DNA from: Alectoria sarmentosa
Taxonomy: Eukaryota > Ascomycota > Lecanoromycetes > Lecanorales > Parmeliaceae
Assembly: GCA_009733775.1 (NCBI GenBank)
Contig: WOGZ01000389.1
Coordinates: 1 to 28,692 of the forward strand
Length of the DNA: 28,692 bases
Reading direction: 5' to 3'
Shown in pieces: positions 18,850 through 26,939 of the stretch; within the stretch, counting starts at the first letter, position 1, and the number at the start of each line of letters is the position of its first letter. Made by a program: the position numbers and the translations under genes. A model generated the notes under the pieces. That model had not been told where the DNA came from. It saw only the letters and a list, made by a program, of their open reading frames with translations, and did no database searches.

Positions 18850-19195
18850 AGAATCTGCTACTGCGCCTTCTCCGCCCCCACAAGTCCTTGCTTAACCTCT
18901 GCAAGGAAAACATGGCGTCCTCCACGACCTTCCCAACGGGATCTCTGTTCACGATCCTTTCAAACTTCCCCACAGACCGCGCCACCACAAACTCATTTGC
19001 TGCGCCAGACAAACCCTCCCCCGCCCAAAAACGACACATAAGTCTACCCCGGTTGCAGATTCCTCTCAATTCGCGCTCAGGACGGAAGACTTCGTCGTCA
19101 GGTCCCTGGATGCTGGTTTCGCGCTGCATGATGCCGAAGTAGGAACCCACTTGGGTGCCGGGGAGTATGAGGATGGTTGAGGAGCCATCACCGCC
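18850..19195 (-). pseudogene. Cytochrome P450 C-terminal relic lacking the haem cysteine
   Basis: Reading leftwards, the frame holds the C-terminal P450 landmarks in order: a PGTQVGSYFGIMQRE strand like the one after the K helix, the PERF-type motif GPDDEVFRPERELRG, then FWAGEGLSGAANEFVVARSV, where the haem loop FxxGxxxCxG should be. The position of the invariant cysteine reads Ser (TCT), and Phe-Trp replaces Phe-Gly. The tail FSLQRLSKDLWGR resembles the end of pisatin-demethylase-like fungal P450s. The rest of the protein (I helix, N-terminal anchor) is missing; the neighbouring gene's stop at 19206 lies immediately upstream. It cannot encode a working P450. Family level is moderately sure, subfamily is not. 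Confidence 0.5.
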
Positions 19196-19205
19196 CAAAT
19201 CCTCC

Positions 19206-20745
19206 TCAAACCATACTCCCCTGCTGCCTCAATTCGCTTTTAACGTGAACCACCCCGGGCTCTCTGACCCCCACCGCATGATCCATATCGTACATAGCGA
19301 ACGTATCCACGCCGCCGGCCCCCTCCCAGTCCTCTCTCTTTCTCCCCACAACTGGCACATCCGACGCCATTGACCCGTTCTGCTGCATTTTCAAATACCG
19401 TGACTGATCCTCACTCCCATTATTCGACCGATGCGACTGCAATGGGCTCAGCAAGAAAACACTGCGAATGTTGTTGGCGAAAGATCGCCGGGAGTCTTTC
19501 GTGACGAGGAAACGTAGAGAGGGAAGGCTGGTGGCGATGAGGGAGATGCCGGCTTCGAGCATTCCCCAGTAGAGGAGCGTTGTTAGCGCTTCTGAGGGGG
19601 AGAGCGTTGTTAGTTGGTCGGGACTTGTGGGAGGAAGAGGGAGGAGGGGAAGGTACCGTCGACGTCGGTTTGTTCGGTGAGGCCGTCGGCTTGGATTTGA
19701 AAACCGTAGACTATTCGGACTACTGAGGCTACGATAGACCTGCAATTTGTCAATATGGGCGGCGGAGGTATGTTTAATTTGTGGCAACGCACATAGTGCC
19801 CAGTAAGAGGACGCCAATGGTTTCAATTCTTCGCTGCATCGTCATATGAAGTCGTAGAATCTTTAAACGGTCAGCGAACTTAGCTTCTTGTGTCATACCA
19901 AGATGGGAAGCTTACAATTGGTATTGGCAGACATATCACCAAAAGATCTGTGATAGAATCGCTGACGTACAAGGCATCAGTATACGCAAGGCCGTTCAAA
20001 CACCGTGTTTGATTGATCAAAGGACCCCAGTTCCAATCGACATGTCTCCCACAACTGAACAGCTGTGTCAAGAAGAAAGCAAGGGTCCATATTGAGGTGA
20101 TCCCAATGGCGACCTTACTGGCAATATCAAATGTCGTAGACGCGCCATTGACGAACAGGCGACGGTAGAAAAACAGGACGCTGAGTTTTATAAAACCATA
20201 GGCCAAAACTGATATCGTGAGAAATATGAATAGAATCTAGTTGCGGGGGATTAGACAAGGAGAAATTGTGGGGATTGAGAGAGAGCAAACCTCTTCTACC
20301 AGATTTTGTTGCGGTGTAATCTGATACAGCTGGGCGTCTGCACTGGCAGCGTTGGAATTTGGAGGGGTGGTGTAGGCTACGGCATTTTTGGATACACCTG
20401 CAGGATACTCAATAAGAGATGAGTTGATTTCGAGGATGAGGACTCACCAACGAGCAAGGTGATGCTTAGACCAATAACGCAAAGCTTATCCGCAAAATGT
20501 GAGCATTCGCCACATCTTCGCAGTATTTATTATTTCGCAGAGGAGAAACATACCAGTGCCGGGATAATAAACGCATCGTCAAGCCCGAAGCCGGTCCCCC
20601 TGTGAAGTCTGGACCAAAAGCGCAATACAACGCCTATCAATCCTAGAGCCGGAAGGACGGTCGCAGCTGCGATGACCTGCCCCGGTGTATTCCATTTGAA
20701 CGATGTGCCATTTGTATAGCCCACTGGAACCATCCCCGCGCTCAT
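19206..20745 (-). CDS. Fungal rhodopsin-domain seven-helix membrane protein (PTH11-like group)
   Basis: Seven exons were read leftwards: 20745-20554, 20484-20448, 20397-20291, 20236-19916, 19860-19793, 19739-19657 and 19591-19206, giving 397 residues. All introns are GT-AG, 51-69 bases, and the phases close. It starts MSAGMVPVGYTNGT, with ATG at 20745. Seven hydrophobic segments follow: GQVIAAATVLPALGLIGVVL; FIIPALLCVIGLSITLLVG; ILFIFLTISVLAYGFIKLSV; VAIGITSIWTLAFFLTQLF; ITDLLVICLPIPI; IETIGVLLLGTMSIVASVVR; and LEAGISLIATSLPSLRFL. The LRFW after helix 1, the GLDD before helix 2, FFYRR after helix 3, the Cys-containing W/N-rich loop (DWNWGPLINQTRC) and LPIPI are hallmarks of the fungal rhodopsin-like domain shared with PTH11-type putative receptors. 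No CFEM domain precedes it. The cytoplasmic tail is polar, about 110 residues. A plasma-membrane sensing role is family-based guesswork; no ligand is known from sequence. Confidence 0.85.
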
Positions 20746-21600
20746 GATGACAGCTGTCGCGGTTTCTGCACTGCGTATGCTAATCGCCGCGAGGAACGTC
20801 CAACGAAGACCTACTTGTTGAGTCTGAAGATCTTGTTCAAGACGGCCTATGCAGCAAGATGGAATCGAATGGAGCGAGAGAAAACATGGAGAGACGACTT
20901 GGACATAGAAAATGGACTTTCCCCACTCCACATTGCGGCACACATGGATTGCAATATAGTCTCAGCTCAGTTCCTATTAGCGAGGGACAAACTAAATGCG
21001 TGCCACGATTACTCAGACTCTTCATTCGGGAGGGAGGGGGGTGTGAGATGATGACTGGGCCGGAAGATTATATTTCCGGGATGATATTTCGTCACACCCC
21101 TATAGATTGCATGTGATGGTGGGGGCCTATCGTCGCAGGGGCCATGTTGATAGGTCCTCGCTCCACAGATGGCACGATTCGGATTACGGAGTATGTAGGT
21201 ACCAAATAGATAGGATTCCGCCGGATAGACCTTGGCGCAGCTAGGCCTATCTCAACGACGTCGCAAGGATCTTCTCGACCAGCATCGAAGGCAATGTCAG
21301 CACACAAACATGTCATGTCAGCGCGTACATATGTATCATCGGGGTGAGAAGGACTGCTGGATTGATGGCCAACAGAATCTGTCATGAGAAGGGCCGCTGA
21401 CGAAAATAAAGCTACTTACCTTATTTGCCGAATAGTCAGAATGACGAAATCATGCATATGCATGACACGGACTAGGCAAATCAATCTGCGACCCTTCGGG
21501 ATTACCAATGAGATCGTTGTTGTATCAATGGAAACAGCAATGAACTGCTGATCTATTTATTTGTACGGTTGAAATAGGTATCCAATCTACCTGACACAGA
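20746..21600. other. Upstream flank of the rhodopsin-domain gene; no other gene seen
   Basis: The first few hundred bases hold the promoter and leader of the minus-strand gene. Small frames on both strands (20815-21051 +, 21385-21092 -) have no family resemblance or splice pattern. A + strand phrase, NGLSPLHIAAHMDCN, looks ankyrin-like, but it is isolated and overlaps the presumed leader, so it is not called. Confidence 0.35.
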
Positions 21601-22950
21601 AATACCCACCAATCAATGCCGGTTTGTAACCTTCAATGAGGATTGATAATTGGTCAATAGCTATATTGACTGCTCGGGAGATACTGACACTGGCACTCGA
21701 CCTTGTGATTAACCCTCATCCCAGAAGTAGTATCAAACGAACTTTGATCTTACATCTTGGTAGGCTACGGCTCGGATACTAAAGCCATGTGGCAATGAAT
21801 TTTCCAAACTGGAGCAAGCGATCATTTGCCAGTGGAAGAGTCATCGTAGATTGTAAGTGCTCGAGAGGTTCTTTGCGTAGAATTCTATCTTTGATAAGGA
21901 TTCCTTTTCAGAGCAGAGTTGATGGATCATAGGAGGCCTTGAACGTCGAAGGCAGTTACTCAAAGCAGCTCGCACTAATCAATACGGGACTGCGACCGTG
22001 GTGTTAGTAGGATTCGATCTCAAAGGCCGATACTACCCAGGTACAACTTTCTATCTAAGTTTTCAAAAGTTCCGTCTTGCTCTGTAGAAAGTTGGCTGAC
22101 ACTCCTGCCATGCAGCTTATGCGTGGAAGTCGACGATCCCTGGTCAGCTTTGTGAGGATCGTTGCCTCACTCCTTGAGAACAGCACTCAGACAAAGGCCC
22201 GTTTTATGCCATCAAGTGATTGCAGAGGCTATAAATTCGGCATCTACAAAGGCGGTCTCGTATCAACGGGTTACCCAAACATTGACTCCCTGAAGCATAA
22301 GTCAATTGGACAAACAAAAGATTGATATGCAGCAGAAACTTTAATCTGCACCGAAGAGAATCCTTCACACCCTGAAATGTTAAAGAAGTCGAATCACAAA
22401 AAGCCCCCACCACACCCCCAATTTAATGCAGCACGAGAAACGCCACACACTTTTAATATGTATCGAGATTATTAACACCCAAGAGATTACATTCGTGCTA
22501 TGTCATGGAGCCCCGGATCCTTTGCCCATGCGCTCGTATCAATCATCTCGAAACAAAGCAGAATTCAAATTTCTGGGGGTGGTCGGTGGTGAAGAAAGAT
22601 GGCCGAGAGATAAGGAGATAAGCTAATCCTTTCTGAAAAGTTGCTCCGCAAGTGCGCTGCTCTCCCATAAAGTGGCAACTGCGGTCGCTGTGTATGTCTG
22701 AGAGGTCGGAGATGCTACTTTTTTTTCGTCGTAAGATCGTTCTTGAGAAGCCTTTAGTCTTTATCCAATGGTTTGTTTGGTCGGTGCCCTATCTGAGAAG
22801 CAATCTGCATGGCAAGGGAGCTGATATTATGCGCTCGATCGGCAGAGGTCTGGGATTGAAATTCTAATATTCTTAGTGGTATGCCGAAACCAGCCATGGG
22901 ATCCTGGTGCCCAGAATGCAATGTCAGCAGCCCGCCTGAAAAGGTACGGA
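21601..22950. other. Gene-poor stretch, nothing recognised
   Basis: Many stops in all frames. The longest plus-strand frame (22077-22325, 82 codons) shows no motif. No terminal repeats or transposase motif could be found by eye. It lies between the rhodopsin-domain gene and a decayed P450, and is probably old decayed sequence. Confidence 0.35.
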
Positions 22951-23183
22951 GGTCTGCAACCAAAGTCCTAGACAGCGCTAGTGATAGCCCTAACCCTAGG
23001 TTCGGCAGGCGGCCCTGGAATGGTGACCCTAGATGAGCCCACAGGCTGACTTCTTTTGGGCGTGATAGGGACATTGAGGTACCGGAACGGGTTTAAGCGC
23101 CTTGTCTAGGCAACTCTTCAGGCGAGGCGTTATCCGAGATCTCAGCGTAAGAGTCTTGGTGTCCAGGACTTTTGTTGCAGACC
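22951..23183. repeat. 23-base imperfect inverted repeat enclosing 187 bases
   Basis: The left arm, 22951-22973, reads GGTCTGCAACCAAAGTCCTA then GAC. The reverse complement of the right arm, 23161-23183, matches it at 21 of 23 positions. Telomere-like CCCTAACCCTAG lies inside (22988-22999), and a second CCCTAGCCCTAAC follows the right arm (23206-23218). This could be the remains of a small fold-back element or of two inverted copies of a repeat. No target-site duplication was identified. Confidence 0.6.
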
Positions 23184-23689
23184 ACAAATTGCGATCACTC
23201 TATAGCCCTAGCCCTAACTACCCAACCTGCTCTTCGTCTGGCGCTGGGGTTCAAAATGTCTTGGTAGAGAATCAAAAGTTGTTCTTGTTCGCAACGCAAC
23301 AGCTCTAGAACATCAACATTTGCGGAAAATCTTGTTACCACAAACTCTTAGATCTGCTTGCAAAAAGAAATCACGAAACTGAAAACTTTCTCGTAGGTGA
23401 GGTTGTTGAAGAATTGGGAGCGATTGATCGAAGGGTGTTTTTTTGATATTCGGCCTTGAAAATTGAACCCCGCCTCCTTACCAGACGAAAGGGATTGAAA
23501 GTTGCTGCAGTTCCATAGGATCCCGAAACCATGCACGCCCGCATATTGCCAACTAGGAAGCCTATAGGGCTATGTATGGGCTGCATGAATGTGGGGCAAT
23601 ATAAGCACACCAAGCGACACAGCACCGCGCTTTTCGCAATCAAACTTCATCCAGATTCACAAACCCCATTCGCACCTTTTTTGATCCCA
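23184..23689. other. No recognisable gene
   Basis: Short frames only. This is the 5' flank of the decayed CYP52-like gene and contains no supported start or repeat beyond the telomere-like motif at 23206-23218. Confidence 0.35.
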
Positions 23690-25410
23690 ATGCTGTACCT
23701 TCAGGCTGTCGGCGTCTGTCCTGTAGCTCTACTCGCAGGTTTTCATCGCTCTCAAAAAACTCATTTTCGTTTTATTCCTTACGGGTCAATTGCGCAGGGC
23801 TACATTATATCATTCCAACCGCGGTATCCCCACAAGATTCCCTATCTCGGCTCGGATATTTTCGAAAACCCTGGATAGAAGTAGACGGAAAGGCGTCCTC
23901 TTCTCAGAATTTGGGCTGCTCTTCCGAGTGTATGGGAAGACCTTTCAAGCCACGATATGGGGTCAAACGGTTGTATATACCGGCGACGCCGCCAACAATC
24001 AATCTGTTCATACTAGAGACTTTGAGAGTTTTGGTGCTGAACCTATCAGGAAAACGGTCAATCAAGGTTGGATGGGTGATGGCATTTTTGTTTCAAACGG
24101 ACAAATTTGGCAGCATTCGTGTACTCTTCTTTAACCTGCCTTTTCCAACAACCAGTTTGTGGATCTTTGGGACCTGGATGTACATGTCAAGAGGTTGCTT
24201 GCCTTTATCCCTCGAGATGAGCTTAAGGTCGATTTGCAACTACTTTTCCAGCACTTGGTATGTCCCATGGTCCGACTTTCGAGCTCACGGGCGGCGGGAT
24301 TCTCCTCTGGCTCTTGATAATTAGACTCATTCTTAGTTTTTCGATGTATGGACTGATTTTATCTTCGGAGAATCTGCTCAGTCTTTACTACCAGGCTCCG
24401 CTCGTCTAGACGTAGATCAATTCAATTTATCTTTCAATCGGTGCGCTGCTCGGAATGACAAAACGAACAACATCCGGAAGAGCCTTGGCTCTGTTTGTTC
24501 GGGACAGAGAATGGCAGGAGGCTTGTACGAAAGTCCACGTTGTCATTGATGGATATATCAATCGTGCGTTAGAGCAACTGTATATGGCTAACAATGCGAC
24601 AAAACCCTTGACCAGTGGCTCTTCGACTATAGTCTCCGGACAGTATTCGTACTCTATGCTGCATGAGCTGGTGAAAGACACACAGGATCGCTGCCTCCTT
24701 CGCGACCAGCTCCTTAATATCTTCCTCCCAGCTCGAGACTCTTCAGCCATTGGACTGAGCCGAACCCTTTTTTGAACCTAGCAAGGCATCCAAAAGTCTG
24801 GAGAAAACTTCGCTCAGAAGTCTCACAAATTGATCAGCCAATTACCTTTGACCTTCTGAAATCGCTGAGATATCTACAATGCGTGCTCGAGGAGAGTAGG
24901 TTCACATCTAGAACTTCAGTCGTTTTACTGATCCTCAAGGTCTTCGTCTCCTCGCTCCCGCCGACGTGAGCTACCGCACCTATCTCTCTGATTGCATTCT
25001 TCCCAGTGGTGGCGGTATCACCGGCAAAGAACCCATTTACGTCTGTCGTGGGACCCGTCTCGAGACGCGATTTGGCGTCTTGCACCGGGACCAAGACTAT
25101 CGGGGCCCTAACGCAGAGGAATTCCGTCCTCAAAGATGGCTCGATGGCATGCGACCAAAGAGGAGGTACGTACCTTTTCTCAGAGGAGCCATGGCTTTTC
25201 CCACACAACAGATGATTCTAATGCAATACGCCTTCATCCTGGTCAGGTTTTTGCAGAAGTTTGCGGACATCAAAAAAGCTGATCCAGAAAATGCATTTGT
25301 TGAGGACGTTTTGAGCTCAATGAGAAGAGCGTAAATGGGTCAAGGTCGCGTTCAAGGTGGAGTCGCCTGCAATATCCTGGATGGATGAATTAGAGCAGCA
25401 GTGTAGTTGA
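23690..25410 (+). pseudogene. CYP52-like cytochrome P450 pseudogene
   Basis: Family members hydroxylate alkanes or fatty acids at the chain end. Nearly the full length is recognisable: MLYLQAVGVCPVALLAG at the N-terminus, PYLGSDIF, then a frame change near 23865 into GLLFRVYGKTFQATIWGQ, VHTRDFESFGAEPIRK and GWMGDGIFVSNGQIWQHS. A TAA at 24132-24134 breaks it. The frame continues FVDLWDLDVHVKRLLAFIPR to a likely intron at about 24258. After that come DFIFGESAQSLLPGSARLD, a frame change near 24445, and MTKRTTSGRALALFVRDREW. The I-helix region is LLNIFLPARDSSAIGL, then another frame change near 24765, NLARHPKVWRKLRSEV and SLRYLQCVLEES. An intron follows at about 24897-24941, then AEEFRPQRWLDGMRP. 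The haem loop reads FLRGAMAFPTQQM where FxxGxRxCxxQ is expected, so the cysteine is Phe. The tail is NAFVEDVLSSM and, after TAA at 25332-25334 and a shift, VKVAFKVESP. It cannot make a working enzyme. Confidence 0.85.
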
Positions 25411-26285
25411 TAGAGACGTGCGTATGTGATTCCGCAGAGGATAACACCAACGATTATACCAATAGCTACGTATGGTAAGGCATGAGAATTTCAAAAGCAG
25501 AGATATTGATCTTGCCTCGATTTGGATAACTAACTCCTACAAGTCCATCCCTGAATGCATGAGATGTCTCCAAGATCTCATTTCGTTAGAAATAGATGAG
25601 CAAAATAATAACATCGTCAAAGGGTGTTTCACAGACCAGATAAAACAACTTCTCTCCGTAGTGACTTCATACTTCGATCGGACATGGTCATCGTATCTCT
25701 CGTTCGGATGGAGTTCAATCTTGTTCGAGTATCAACTATGACCTTGTTTGTCTGTCTTCGGGATCAATGCCAGAAAGACAAAAAGTTACTACTACAGTAA
25801 TCCAGATCCTCCATCGCCCAATTTTTTTGCCTTGCGCCGTCAAGTTTCCGACAGCAGGGGCGGGGCAACAGGTCCGATCAAAGCAGGCATCATCGCCACA
25901 GCCATTGCTATACCTTGTATAGACCTTATCGAGCTGAATGCAGGATTCATCATGGCCTGGCTGCATTCTGCAGTCGCATATTCCTCGTCGAAGGCACTAA
26001 ACTCATGCCACAGGGGGCTTACGGAATGCAATGGATGTACGTTCCGGTACATCCGTAGCTTAGAAATCAGAACAATCTACCTACACACGGAGATAAAAGC
26101 ATCGGCCATCGACCGGAGTTTTGACGTGACTCCGTGACCCGTGATGCAAACCATTTCGTCAACCCGCATTCAATTGCTATCCTCAATTTGATAAATACCA
26201 CGACTTGTGGCCTTTTTGGCCGTCTGCCCTCCGCCATCAATCAACCAAAACCCCCCCCAATTTTCAACCGTCCGACACCTCCACA
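25411..26285. other. No clear gene; possible decayed coding sequence
   Basis: Plus frames at 25472-25741 (89 codons) and 25748-26137 (129 codons) are the longest here. The second contains GGATGPIKAGIIATAIAIP, which could be a membrane helix, but there is no start context, splice pattern or known family. The last 150 bases are the 5' flank of the SnoaL-like gene, with pyrimidine-rich and poly-C sequence (about 26250-26280). Confidence 0.3.
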
Positions 26286-26768
26286 ATGGCGTTTCCAACC
26301 TCCCTCTCCTCCCCCAACGTCCGCGAGGCCATCACTGATGCCATATACCGCGGCGTCCTTGGACTGGATACCGACGACCAAGCCCTTTTCGATTCAGCCT
26401 TCACTCCAGACGCAAGCTTCGATCTGAACGGCACCGTCATGTCAGGCCTGGACGCCATCCACACCGGATGCTACGACACCGTTTCGAAGCTGGACACCAC
26501 CCACTTCATTTCCAACGTTCGCGTCAACGTCCGCGGCGACGACGACGACGGGGACTCTACTACTACAGCGTCCATGACCGCCTCCGCCCTGGCTCAGCAT
26601 TACCGTCGCAAACAGGGCACCGAGGCGGGCGCGACACGTCTGCTGACGGGCAGCTTGTACTTTTTGGACCTCGTTAAGGATGGCGAGGACGGAATGTGGA
26701 AGATTAAGCACTGGAGGCTTCAGCTTGTCTGGACTGAGGGGGACTGGGGTGTGATGACCGGAAAATAA
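26286..26768 (+). CDS. SnoaL/NTF2-like fold protein
   Basis: A single exon of 160 residues starts at ATG 26286 in a good CACAATGGC context; the frame is open further upstream but has no better start. The sequence begins MAFPTSLSSPNVREAITDAI, with helix-forming DTDDQALFDSAFTPDASFDL (Phe-Thr-Pro-Asp-Ala, the typical SnoaL strand entry). It continues VMSGLDAIHTGCYD, TTHFISNVRVNV (the His of the THF/THH element), an Asp-rich loop, SALAQHYRRKQG, then LTGSLYFLDLVKDGEDGMWK and IKHWRLQLVWTEGDW. This is the alpha+beta barrel of the SnoaL-like/NTF2-like superfamily. Members act as polyketide cyclases, hydrolases or binding proteins, so the substrate is unknown. It is intact although decayed DNA lies to its left and an AT-rich block begins about 170 bases to its right. 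Confidence 0.8.
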   Translation: MAFPTSLSSPNVREAITDAIYRGVLGLDTDDQALFDSAFTPDASFDLNGTVMSGLDAIHTGCYDTVSKLDTTHFISNVRVNVRGDDDDGDSTTTASMTASALAQHYRRKQGTEAGATRLLTGSLYFLDLVKDGEDGMWKIKHWRLQLVWTEGDWGVMTGK

Positions 26769-26939
26769 GGAATTGCGAGCGTCCTTTGATGTAAAGTGGT
26801 GCATTTCCGTGGATTGACAGTACCATGAAATGAGAGTTGCACTGTGGTCTTCACCCTCATTGAAGCATGCATGTATTCTCAAGACTCTATGAAGGGACAA
26901 CTTTCTGTCACGGGCGGAAGTCTGGATGATATTTGTACT

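Noticed and set aside
18741..19142. 133-codon plus-strand frame
   Set aside because: It is antisense to the P450 relic, and its composition is that of a shadow frame.
20815..21051. Ankyrin-like phrase on the plus strand
   Set aside because: One partial match only, without repeats, and it overlaps the presumed leader of the rhodopsin-domain gene.
26033..26054. Perfect 8-base stem with 6-base loop (GGATGTAC / GTACATCC)
   Set aside because: Short hairpins of this size are expected by chance in 28 kb, and no transcript or terminator context supports it.
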